Below are positions 44,270 to 55,010 of a stretch of DNA of 64,000 nt, piece by piece. Every line of letters starts with the position of its first letter. The stretch's first letter is position 1. Both the position numbers and the translations under genes were made by a program. The notes below the pieces were generated by a model that was not told where the DNA came from, did not search any database, and saw only the letters and a program-made list of their open reading frames with translations. This stretch comes from Mixophyes australis (Eukaryota; Chordata; Amphibia; Anura; Limnodynastidae): assembly GCA_036250195.1 (NCBI GenBank), contig JAVHZZ010000003.1, forward strand, positions 22,969,573-23,033,572, read 5' to 3'.

Positions 44270-45572
44270 GAATCTGAGGTTATACATGGTACTCACTACC
44301 ATGTATCTGAGATCTCCGCAGTCACATGGTACTCACCACCATGTATCTGAGATCTCCGCAGTCACATGATACTCACCACCATGTATCTGAGATCTCCGCA
44401 GTCACATGGTACTCACCACCATGTATCTGAGATCTCCGCAGCCACATGGTACTCACCACCGTGTATCTGAGATCTCCGCAGCCACATGGTACTCACCACC
44501 CTGTATCTGAGATCTCCGCAGCCACATGGTACTCGCCACCGTGTATCTGAGATCTCCGCAGCCATATGGTACTCACCACCGTGTATCTGAGATCTCCGCA
44601 GCCACATGGTACTCACCACCGTGTATCTGAGATCTCCGCAGTCACATGGTCTCACCACCGTGTATCTGAGATCTCCGCAGCCACATGGTACTCACCACCG
44701 TGTATCTGAGATCTCCGCAGCCACATGGTACTCACCACCGTGTATCTGAGATCTCCGCAGCCACATGGTACTCACCACCGTGTATCTGAGATCTCCGCAG
44801 CCACATGGTACTCACCACCCTGTATCTGAGATCTCCGCAGCCACATGGACTCACCACCATGTATCTTAGATCTCCGCTGCCACATGGTACTCACCACTGT
44901 GTATCTGAGATCTCCGCAGCCACATGGTCTCACCACCGTGTATCTGAGATCTCCGCAGTCACATGGTACTCACCGCCGTGTATCTGAGATCTCCGCAGCC
45001 ACATGGTACTCACCGCCGTGTATCTGAGATCTCCGCAGCCACATGGTACTCACCGCCGTGTATCTGAGATCTCCGCAGCCACATGGTACTCACCTCCGTG
45101 TATCTGAGATCTCCGCAGCCACATGGTACTCACCACCGTGTATCGGAGATCTCCGCAGCCACATGGTCTCACCACCGTGTATCTGAGATCTCCGCAGCCA
45201 CATGGTACTCACCACCGTGTATCTGAGATCTCCGCAGCCATATGGTACTCACCACCGTGTATCTGAGATCTCCGCAGCCACATGGTACTCACCACCGTGT
45301 ATCTGAGATCTCCGCAGTCACATGGTCTCACCACCGTGTATCTGAGATCTCCGCAGTCACATGGTACTCACCACGTGTATCTGAGATCTCCGCAGCCATA
45401 TGGTACTCACCACCGTGTATCTGAGATCTCCGCAGCCACATGGTATTCACCACCGTGTATCTGAGATCTCCGCAGTCATATGGTCTCACCACCGTGTATC
45501 TGAGATCTCCGCAGCCACATGGTACTCACCACCATGTATCTGAGATCTCCGCAGCCACATGGTCTCACCAGC
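44270..45572. repeat. 40-bp minisatellite
   Basis: About 33 units of TATCTGAGATCTCCGCAGCC then ACATGGTACTCACCACCGTG. Variants include loss of AC in GGTACTC (giving 38-bp units) and CGCCGTG. Each unit contains the AGATCT palindrome. Apparent 60-80-codon frames are repeat artefacts. Confidence 0.95.
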
Positions 45573-46019
45573 TTGGGACCAACACACCGCATCACATAGC
45601 AAAACCTTTCTGTGCCATGATATAGACCTAATGTTGTAAATCCTGGCGTATACCAGCCAAATGGAATTTACTACAAACTATAATGTAACCAGTTACAGCA
45701 CAGAGTTACTCTTACCGGGTGGTAGCTTTGGTGCTTTGGAGCATTACAGTGGCAGTAACAGGTTATATAGTGTCAATGACAAGCTTAATAGGCGCATTGC
45801 TGAGCATATATAGGGACAATATGATAACATATCATTCTGTATGGGGCCATTAAGATGCTGTATTGTGCATTGAGGCTATGCACTGTGTGCACTAAACTTT
45901 GGGCTGTATTGGAAGGACAATGGGTCTGATCCACCCTTTTGTTTTGCTAGACCATGCTACAGTATATATTTTCTTTTGTACAGTGACTAACATGCACAAA
46001 GTATATAATTTACTTATAG
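45573..46019. other. Non-coding, no recognised feature
   Basis: Unique-looking AT-rich spacer. Confidence 0.45.
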
Positions 46020-46097
46020 GGGCATATTCAATTCCCGATCTGCGGTAACGCGCGTTACCGCGGAAAATGCGCACTACTGCCGGTAATACCTATTGTT
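46020..46097. repeat. Single end of a GGGGCATATTCAATT MITE
   Basis: GGGGCATATTCAATTCCCG is followed by a CGGTAACGCGCGTTACCG palindrome. It resembles the ends of the MITEs at 24110 and 26403, but no partner end was found to the right. It may have been truncated by the next element. Confidence 0.55.
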
Positions 46098-46509
46098 GAA
46101 TTACTAGACATTCATGATAATACATAAATTGCACGTGTGGTAATCGATCTTTTTGGATAGTACTAGTCTGTTTAGGCAGCGCTAAGCCACTTGGGATACA
46201 CAGAAATTTGCATATGTAGTGGTAAATATCTTTAGATAACACTGTTCTCTTTAGTTAGCGCTGAGCCACTTAAAATATACACCCATGTCATCTGCTAATA
46301 GGATATTGTGATGGGATATCAGGTATTTGAAGCTCTAATTAACATTTAAGAAAGAAGTCTCTCTATTTGCTCGAGCGGCAGAACGCCGCGATCGGCCCCG
46401 CCCACTTCCGTGTCTGACGTCACTCAGCTGAGTGAACAGACTAGTACTATCCAAAGAGATCGATTACCACACGTTCAATTTATGTAATATCATGAATGTC
46501 TAGTAATTC
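46098..46509. mobile_element. Non-autonomous DNA element with about 75-bp terminal inverted repeats
   Basis: GAATTACTAGACATTCATGA at the left is mirrored by TCATGAATGTCTAGTAATTC at the right. The mirrored stretch continues through CGTGTGGTAATCGATCT and GGATAGTACTAGTCTGTT with only a few mismatches. The interior has two imperfect direct copies of a GCGCTAAGCCACTT / GCGCTGAGCCACTT block. No coding and no clear target duplication, so the superfamily is unassigned. Confidence 0.8.
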
Positions 46510-48628
46510 CACAATATATATGAATATCAATGAAATACAATCTGAGTGGCATAAACTGTAGATACTTTTATATAGTTATGCACTATGGTAGGATACCGTG
46601 AGCTATAGTCTGTCAGTGCTAGCGGGCATGTGTGTGTGAACCAGATAAAATTATATGCCTGGCAGTCTGGTAATATAATGTATGAGTGGCGCTGCCTGAA
46701 TAGATCAGTGTTATCCAACACTCAACACTATGAATGCATAGTAGAACTATAATTTACCAGTGCAAGCAGGCACATATGCAAAATACAATTATATGCTTGG
46801 CAATCTGGGAACACAGTATATAAGACTATAGGTTCAGGAATGTTTTAATATAAACAGGCACAGCCTTGTCTCTTTTGCATATTAAGATACACTTTATAAA
46901 GAAGACTCTCTAGTGGATCAATATTGTGGAGGAACAGATTAGGCATTACTGCCATCTGTAGTTCACATAATGCTATTTATTTATTTATCTAGCCCTATGC
47001 AATGTGATACATTGTCACAATGGAGATACTGTATAATTGTCTAGTATCCTATTTGCTGAATATGGACTAAATAATAGCATAAAACTCTTTTGTACCTATA
47101 TCCACCAGAGATCCCCTATCAGTACACTCTCTTCTCAGAATTGTTATATAGAATTAGATCGGCTCCACCACAGGGTCAACTATAACTTTTAATTTCTATT
47201 TTTCAGCACTATCTATTTTTTAATATTTTGCTTTTTAATTGATGGTATACCTATTCATACTATTTTTAATGCATACCAATAAAAATTTAATGTATAAATG
47301 CATCAACTATTGTACCTGGAGTGCTAATTAAGGTCATTATCTTGCCGTCTTCTATCATGAGTATTCAGCAGATGAGGCATGGGTCTCTTGTGGAATGTAG
47401 GCGGTGGGAGATCAGGCTCAGCAATGTGAGCAACTCTCATTAAAGACCATACACTTTTCTTATCAAATAAAGGCCAAATGACCTCTCCTTGTATTTGAAT
47501 ATTTGTACATGTTATTCTGCCATCTTAACAGTGAATTGAATAGGACTTACTAGTATGTCGGGAAATTTAGGGAGAAATTATAAGTTGAAGATTAAGTTTA
47601 TCCTCTCGTTATTGCGCTACATTATTGTGACTCCATGCGCTGAATGACATATAATACGAATGTAGGTAAACTCCACCTTATATTGGGCGAGTCTCAACAT
47701 CTTATTATTGCCAAAATCCAGGGTTGCTCACCATAGATGATTATGTAGTGAAGATATATTGTCAGCACCTAAGGGTGTTACACCTAACATTGTGGGGGAA
47801 ATTCATGAACACCACTGATGCTGTAACTCAGCAACCAATCAGGTGTTTATAAACCTCACTAGACTGACCATTACAATCTGATTGGCTGCCGTGATTTACA
47901 GCACTATTACCTGAACCCCAGTTTTCAATAATCGGACATTGCTCTATGTGCTCCAGCTTGGCACATCCTTAGTATATATAGTGTAAACTATAATGTGTAT
48001 ATATATTGTGTATTGTTACATTGTGTATAGTGTAAGTATATTTTGCTTATAATGCTTTTATGTACTAGAAGTATACTCTTATACAGATCATATCTACCGA
48101 GAAAGTCAATCATGATTGGGAAATTTGGAAGTTCTCTGTTGCCTCTTGCAGGGAGGACGTCACATAGATGGATTATATAAATGTATCAGTCTTGTAGCAC
48201 TAATAAATATTTTGCATGTATTTTATACTGACACGAGCTGCCATTCACTAAACACTGTCTATACATGATCACGTCTTCATGTGAATATGGGTCATTTCAG
48301 GCTATCCTATACCTTCTACGGCAGTTGTAGCTAAATGTTGAGCTGGGCACAGATATGTGCACAGCCATCTGTCCTGCAATCTGTTACACTTTCCAAGCAC
48401 AGCCTGAGCAGCCCGGAGGGGTCTGGGAATCCAAGAGCTGCACGGACCCCTCCAACACGGCAGAGGCTTACGTCGTACTGGAAGTCAGGGAGAGATGAAA
48501 CATGGCAAAATCGTCAGAAAAGCTCAAAAATTGCAACTCATAATAAGAGGCGAGGTCTTTGTCCTACTACGTCCAAACCACCCTCCTCGAAGCCCACACA
48601 ACATCTCTAATATTAACACTTTTATTGA
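46510..48628. other. Non-coding; weak direct repeat
   Basis: A block near 46615-46685 (GCTAGCGGGCATGTG, AAATTATATGCCTGGCAGTC) recurs near 46760-46815 (GCAAGCAGGCACATATG, CAATTATATGCTTGGCAATC), suggesting an old repeat of about 145 bp. GGGGGAAATTCATGAAC (47794) may be an old MITE end. No genes recognised. Confidence 0.45.
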
Positions 48629-48678
48629 CAGCGCTGCGGAATCAGTGGCGCTATATAAATAAATGGTGATGATGATGA
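48629..48678 (+). repeat. SINE tail fragment
   Basis: CAGCGCTGCGGAATCAGTGG followed by a TAAATAAATGGTGATGATGATG tail, the 3' end of the tRNA-SINE family without its head. Confidence 0.9.
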
Positions 48679-50138
48679 CAAACACACAGTAAGTATGCTA
48701 CTAGTTATTACACAACACCACCATGAGCCAGGATTCTCGGTTTATACATGTCTTAATGTTGAGAATTTAGCAAGATACAGATATTGTAGAACACATTTGG
48801 AAACTCTTAATAAATCGTGTTGATGGTCCATTTGTTCATTCACTTGATAAGCGTTGTAGAGAATATTTATTAATCGATCCAGACCCAAATCTGGCTCCAT
48901 GACCCCGTAAACCCCACTTACCCGTGTCCTGCATTTTGGCGTTTGCGTCTTAATACAGGCAAAGTTTCAGAGTTTGGGAGGTGAAACCTACATATTATAT
49001 AGATTGGGGGTTACCCATGGGGCACATGCTCTGTGCTACTCATGTACTGATATAATGAAATATAATTATGAGTTTTCAACATAACTAAATATAGAATTTG
49101 TTACACAATATGTGATTGGACGATACCTGTTTTCTGCTGGGTTTCCTCAAGGTACAGATGATCTTTATTTCCTTTGTTCTCTATAGTTCATGGATCTATG
49201 ACCATTTGTCTGCAAAGAAAGAAGCCCATGTATTAGTAGAATTTAGTCTTTGTATATCTGGATATCCCTCTTCTCATGTGCAAATATCCACCATAACGTC
49301 ATATAATGTAATATAACTTATTGACATTTAGGTTTACTATTACTGACATGATATGAAAACTATGCTTAAATGACTACAAGTGGTACTGCACCTAACGCCC
49401 TACAGGACAGCTAATGCGGGCTCTGAGTTACAGGAGTTAACCCTCGTTTTGAGCCTGGCAGTTTTGTTCCTTATACATTGGAAAGCACTACCATATAAGA
49501 ATAGAAGAAGTAGGATCAGATCATGGTACCTGACACAATCGGTATGCCGTAGAGATATCTTTTCTACCCTAGTGGTCTATGGTGGAAAGTTCCATACTTC
49601 TAGTACTGAACAGCTAGTCTGTCCCAGCATCCCAAGCGGATGTCTTTAGGAAGATTGTAGTAACAAGTATGTGTCCTATCCTGGCTGAGAACAGAAAACA
49701 GAACTGTGTAGAATGTTTCGGTATCGGAAAGACTGTTGGACATTCTCTTCTTAACCTTGTTATCATGGTGTTATTTTCCCTCCTTGCTCTGGTGTTGCCC
49801 AATGACCAAATTCAGATCAAGAGTGTGGAAAAGGGTGACTTGGGCAGGTACCAGGATGGACAACTTACCTGTCCTCTGGGTTATCAGTGCTATCTTTATT
49901 TTATAGTGGGAGCAGTCTTTGGTTCACAGTGATAGGATTATGCGTGTCTTCATAATGCCCTTAACATTGGAAAGTGTTGGATTCTAACAGTACTCAGCCC
50001 GACATGAACAGAGGTCCTGATTGTCCCCTTCTTCTGAAGTCTCTTTTGTTTGCAATACTGATATATATATCATTGTATAGATACATTTGTCATGATACAT
50101 GCTGGGTTCTACTAAAGTGAATTAGTACTGAGTACTTC
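48679..50138 (+). other. Probable 3' part of the last msra intron
   Basis: No repeat or protein motif recognised. It leads directly into the msra 3' splice site. The frames at 49380-49932 are unassigned. Confidence 0.5.
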
Positions 50139-50152
50139 CATTTTTCTTACAG
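50139..50152 (+). promoter_or_regulatory. msra: 3' splice acceptor of the msra terminal exon
   Basis: The pyrimidine-rich CATTTTTCTTACAG ends in AG at 50151-50152. The reading frame that follows starts with GAA in phase 0 and matches the terminal MsrA exon. No donor is expected because the stop codon is in this exon. Confidence 0.9.
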
Positions 50153-50314
50153 GAACTGTCCGCTAAAGGATATGGAAATATCACAACGGAGATCCGAGAG
50201 GCGGACAACTTTTACTACGCAGAAGATTACCACCAGCAGTACCTGAGCAAGAAACCAAACGGCTACTGCGGACTTGGTGGCACAGGGATCACCTGCCCAA
50301 TTGGCCTCAAATAG
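50153..50314 (+). CDS. msra: Methionine sulfoxide reductase A, terminal coding exon
   Basis: A single exon of 54 codons (53 residues plus TAG at 50312-50314) encodes the C-terminus of mitochondrial/cytosolic peptide methionine-(S)-S-oxide reductase, which repairs oxidised methionine using thioredoxin. Visible motifs are [20 protein letters not shown], then the [13 protein letters not shown] segment and [10 protein letters not shown] at the end. The EDYHQQYL stretch is part of the substrate-binding pocket. The two cysteines in GYCG and ITCP are the resolving cysteines that relay the disulfide from the catalytic cysteine of the GCFWG motif, which would be in an upstream exon outside this window. 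The exon begins right after an AG acceptor in phase 0 and has no disruption, which argues against a processed pseudogene. In vertebrates msra is a very long gene, so the repeat-filled upstream sequence is plausibly its last intron. Confidence 0.95.
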   Translation, partial: ELSAKGYGNITTEIREADNFYYAEDYHQQYLSKKPNGYCGLGGTGITCPIGLK

Positions 50315-50971
50315 GGCTACCAGAATGCTTCAGACTCAGTAGGACACACACAGCTTGTACTCTGGATCCTTCTTAAACTATCGTCTTTAAGAGCGCTCTT
50401 CTCCCATGTAGACACACCGTACAATAGTCAACAGCTTTCTTTCCATGCGTCCACTAGCCTCTTCCTTCCTATGCTGCCCCCAACTCTTCTCGCTTTACGC
50501 ATAGATGCCTGGTGATTCTACTCCAGCTTATATTATTGAGTGTAAGTCATCTGACTTCAGAATGAAGTTCAGAAATGATGCCTCCAAGCCATAGCTTCAT
50601 CCAAAAATCTTGTTATCCCTACGTATTTCTTTGTTCTTGATTTTTTCGTTCAATAATACAGCAAAGCTGGTAACACAAGCCACAGTGGTGGTTTAGTTAA
50701 AGGGCCTGACATCACTAAACGTGCATTGCCGAAATGACTACAACTACATTCATCCACCTCAAAATCAGATGTTGATAAGTCAGGCTGGAAAATTTGATGG
50801 GTATAATTTGATTTGATGGGTATATCAGAGGGTGTGATCGGCCAACCGGGATTTAAGATGGTCATTTTGCCCATCACTAAATAGGCCTGACCTGGTAGTA
50901 TAGCAATGGCCACATCCTGGTATGTGTGGCTAGGTCAACACAAAGAAATAAACACAATGAGGGTTACTTAC
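50315..50971 (+). other. msra: Probable msra 3' UTR
   Basis: No recognised repeat lies between the stop codon and the MITE at 50972. A candidate polyadenylation signal AATAAA is at 50947-50952, just before the MITE. The UTR end is inferred and untested. Other signals downstream (for example AATAAA near 52337) are possible. Confidence 0.5.
50947..50952 (+). terminator. Candidate polyadenylation signal for msra
   Basis: AATAAA, 633 nt after the stop codon. The only canonical hexamer I noticed between the stop and the MITE. Confidence 0.4.
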
Positions 50972-51408
50972 TAAAGCTGGGTACACACTACAGGGTTTTT
51001 GTCCAATAATCGGCTCAACCAGCCAACATACGACCACTCGTTCAAAAGTCGGGTCAGTGTGTGTAGTGACACGATGGTCGAAAGTCTGCCCAAATGGACG
51101 ATTGTCGCCTCATTTGGTTGGTCGTACCGTTCAATATTTTAGTTCCAATCTCCTTTCCTTTGTGTAGTGTGTATACATTTCTGACCGATCCAACCGATGT
51201 TGCTTCAGTGTGTATGAAATTAAAATCATTGCTCACGACAACATGGCTGTAAAAAGTTGCTAACGGGACGGCCGCTCTTCCCTTTATCATCTAAAACGTG
51301 GCTAGTGTGTATGCAGTCCATGGACCGAGCGATCGGACCATCGATCGGATGTAAAATCGATCGGCATACTGAGTTGGTGGAAACTTCTGTAGTGTGTACC
51401 CAGCTTTA
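50972..51408. mobile_element. MITE with TAAAGCTGGGTACACACTAC ends
   Basis: Terminal inverted repeats TAAAGCTGGGTACACACTAC and GTAGTGTGTACCCAGCTTTA are exact inverts. The interior has shorter inverted motifs (GATCGGACCATCGATCGG). It is 437 bp and non-coding. No matching flanking duplication found, so the superfamily is open. Confidence 0.9.
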
Positions 51409-52934
51409 CATTACATTTAGATGCAAATGACCACTAAACCATAGTATCCAAATAGCATTAATCTGTTTAATGTTTATTAGACAATGGAAGGAAATGTTTG
51501 GCTGCTATGGTTATGTGCAAATTTAGACCGATGCAACATTAGTAAATATCCCTTTGTTTACTATCTATGCCTGATAATGAATTTACCTGTTTATAGAGGA
51601 GCGACATCGACCAATCAAATGAAGGAGCTTAATACGCTAGTGTTATTAGTTTCTGAGCTGTGTTGTGTCCGTCTGCTTTGGTTCAAGCATTCACCGAACC
51701 TCTAGACGTTAGGTCTTGAATGATTCCGCCTAAAGTCATGAGAGCAACGACTGTGCTGTTTGCTCGTCCACCTGAGTTCTGTAGCACCCTCCCCCCCGGC
51801 TTCTCAGGGATGTCCTTAAATCACATATGCTGGAAGCTACTTCCTTTAATAATGAATAATGATAGGCTGTAAAAATGTTGTTATGTTATCTGCAGCAAAT
51901 ATAATTTTTACCTGGTTTTGTGTTTTGTTACTATGGCAACTGCTGCAAAGATATTGCATTTTTAAACAAAGAACCCTGACTTATTACAGTGTATCCATCA
52001 CCTCCACGCAGTGTTGTTAGGTAGTCTGTGGGCCGAACCAATAAACTGCCTGCAGTTATCAAGTGCCTCACGCCTCGCTAAAGTTCCTAGTGAATTTATA
52101 GGCTACGACTTCATAAACATTGGTTCGGCCTCAAAAATGGCCGCCTCCTCTGTATGTGTCAGCGACGGGTAAACATTGAGAGTGAAATGAATTCTGTCGC
52201 CTTTACAAGAACATTCACACCCACAGCACAGTTTTGCCAGCGCTCCTGTTGCTGTATGACACATTGTGCTAAAATTACATATTATTTTGCAAATGTGTTT
52301 ATCTAAGTGTTTCGTGTCAAGAATCTATTCAGAAAAATAAAGCAATTTAATCAGTTAGCAAAGTACAAAAAAAAAAAAAAATCTGCTGTGTTGTTTTTTT
52401 CTTTCTTTCTGAAACCCCACTGACTAATACCATGTAATTTATCCCCCTTATTTCTTTCAATTAATTTTAGAATTCTGCCATAGATGACTGAACAGGGACT
52501 TGGTTGGGTTCCACAATCCGAGTAATTCAGTCCGTGCTACATCTGCAGCCTCAGCCAGAGTAGTTCAGATGAACGCACTGCAGAGTACAGTATTACAACA
52601 TATGCTGAGGCCTGGCAGATACTTTCTGCAACTTTCATGTCGTTACCCTGAGATGTTGTCTCAGCATCACGGAACAGATGGTAGAAGGTACATCAACCCA
52701 CCTGCGATGCTCAGGTGTAACAATAAATCACTGGAACTAGTGGCTCATACCTCCTACTTAGGCTTTGGAATTACAACATTCATTATCTACAGCATAGACG
52801 GGCAAAATTACATTTTCCAAAGGCAGCTGGGGGCAGCATTTTACTTTTACAGGGCAATGTCATCATCTTATGGTATCACCAGCAGTAAGAGGTGTTTATA
52901 CAGTATTCAATACTTATGTTAAACTGATGAGATG
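51409..52934. other. Non-coding flank downstream of msra
   Basis: No further gene recognised. A poly(A) run is at about 52366-52381. The 140-codon frame at 52500-52922 has no recognisable domain. Confidence 0.4.
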
Positions 52935-53468
52935 ACATCATCCAATCACACACTAACCTGCTACATAGACTGTGTGACTGCGCTCACTGTGTGACATCAC
53001 CATCCAATCACACACTAACCTGCTACATAGACTGTGTGACTGCGCTCACTGTGTGACATCACCATCCAATCACACACTAACCTGCTACATAGACTGTGTG
53101 ACTGCGCTCATTGTATGACATCACCATCCAATTACACACTAACCTGCTACATAGACTGTGTGACATCACCATCCAATCACACACTAACCTGCTACATAGA
53201 CTGTGTGACATCACCGTCCAATCACACACTAACCTGCTACATAGACTGTGTGACATCACCGTCCAATCACACACTAACCTGCTACATAGGCTGTGTGACT
53301 GCGCTCACTGTGTGATATCACCATCCAATCACACACTAACCTGCTACATAGACTGTGTGACTGCGCTCACTGTGTGACATCACCATCCAATCACACACTA
53401 ACCTGCTACATAGACTGTGTGACTGCGCTCACTGTGTGACATCATCATCCAATCACACACTAACCTGC
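52935..53468. repeat. 62-bp/45-bp satellite, left part
   Basis: Units of CATCCAATCACACACTAACC then TGCTACATAGACTGTGTG. The long form (62 bp) adds ACTGCGCTCACTGTGTG and the short form (45 bp) lacks it. The array is split by the chromovirus at 53469-59171 and resumes at 59172. Confidence 0.95.
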
Positions 53469-54216
53469 TGTTAGGAACCCCTCCAGCCGGCACAACACAA
53501 CCCGGAATCTACTCTGCCAGTCAGGTGTTCACTGGAGCCCCTGATGGTGGGGACAGACTGGGCCGCAGACTGACAGAGGGTCGTGAAGTGCGTACCAGCT
53601 GGGGAGAACCCAGGCAAGAGGAGTCAGGTCCACGCAGAGGTCAAGGGCCGGCAGCAGACAAGAGTATTGTTGAACAAGCTGAGGTTAGGGGTCACAGACA
53701 AATAGCAGAATGGGTAAACAGGCCAGAGATCAGGGTCACAGGAAACACGAGCAAGGTCCAAATCAAAGCCAAGGGTCATACACGGGGAGTCAAATAGCGA
53801 TATCAGGATACAGGACAGGAACTAGCAGGTTAGCAGACTGGAACACAGGAGCTATAACCGGCAATGAGGCAGCAGACCTCATTGCCTTAAATACCCAGCT
53901 GAACCAATCACAGGTTGAACACACTCCTGCAGGTTAATAAAGCAGTCACTAACAGCCAATCAGGGCTTGCCCCTGGCCTGCACAGTTGCAGGCTAATGCC
54001 TGTAATTGCCTCCTATAATCTGCCCATATTAATTAGCCCACAGGCTGTAGAACGCTGCGCCCGGCCTCCTATTGCCGGGACGCAGCTCTGAAGCGTCTAC
54101 TGGTTGCCCCGGCAACGGCCGGGTTATGGCCGGAAATGACGTCCCGGTCGTCATGGCGACGGCCGGGACGCGGGTGAGTGAGTCGCGGCAGCTGGGCACC
54201 GCCGTGGCTCGTAACA
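53469..54216 (-). repeat. 3' LTR of the chromovirus
   Basis: 748 bp. On the plus strand it begins TGTTAGGAACCCCTCCAGCC and ends GTGGCTCGTAACA. Lacks a 2-bp (AG) and a 3-bp (CTC) insertion found in the other LTR. The pol frame runs about 150 nt into it. Confidence 0.97.
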
Positions 54217-54968
54217 GTACCCCCCCCTTGAGGAGGGGTCGAGGGACCCCGACATCCTGGTTTTCTAGGGAATTTTTTGAAGAACTCCTTCAGTTTCTTT
54301 GGGGCATGGAGTTGTCTCCGCGGAACCCAAGATCTCTCTTCCAATCCGCGATTCCTCCATTGTATGAGGAAATGCACCTGTCCTTGAACTTTTTTAGAAT
54401 CAAGGACCTTTTGAATCACAAATTTTTGTGGTCCACTGGAACCTCTCCCAGGCACACTTGAAGACTGGGTTTGACCAGGAAATAGTACCGGTTTCAACAG
54501 AGAACAATGAAATGTGTTGGGAATTCTCAATGAGGCCGGAATTTTTAACCTAAATGCGACGGGGTTCACCTGTTTGATGATAGGAAACGGCCCGATGAAC
54601 TTAGGGCCCAACTTCTTGCAAGGCTGTCTGAGCCTGATATTTTTTGTAGACAGCCACACCTTCTGGCCAACCTTAAGGGAGCAGGTGGTACGATGTCGGT
54701 CCGAAATTTTTTTTGCCACAAGTGAGGCTTGTCTCAATGATGAGTGAACTTTCTTCCAGATAACTCTGAGATCTCTTGCAGTGGAGCGGATCTCCTGGAT
54801 ACCAACGGACTGGAGTGAATACAGGGAGTTAGATCTGGGGTGAAAACCATAATTGCAGAAGAACGGAGAGATTTTTGTAGCTGAGTGACAGGAATTATTA
54901 CAGGCGAATTCCGCCCAGGGTAACAGGGAAGACCAATTATCGTGGAACTCCGATGTGTAACATCGCAA
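54069..54968 (-). pseudogene. Chromovirus pol, C-terminal part after the stop codon
   Basis: Same frame as the upstream pol, open from just after the TGA at 55011 to a stop at 54069. It carries the end of the integrase core (SSLLPWAEFACNNS, FFCNYGFHPRS), the basic region after it, and a C-terminal chromodomain-like block (KVLDSKKVQGQVHFLIQW, EERSWVPRRQLHAPK). In chromoviruses such a domain guides integration into chromatin. The frame continues through the polypurine tract into the 3' LTR. It cannot be translated from this copy without readthrough of the stop, hence pseudogene. Confidence 0.9.
54217..54236 (-). promoter_or_regulatory. Polypurine tract
   Basis: On the element strand, CCTCAAGGGGGGGGTAC lies immediately upstream of the 3' LTR start TGTTACG. 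This is the expected primer site for plus-strand DNA synthesis. Confidence 0.8.
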
Positions 54969-55010
54969 GAAATTTTCTAGGGACTGGTTAACCCTTTCAG
55001 TTTGCCCATT

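Noticed and set aside
44413..45625. 60-81-codon frames with LRSPQPHGTHH or LRRSQIHGGEYH repeats
   Set aside because: Translations of the 40-bp minisatellite.
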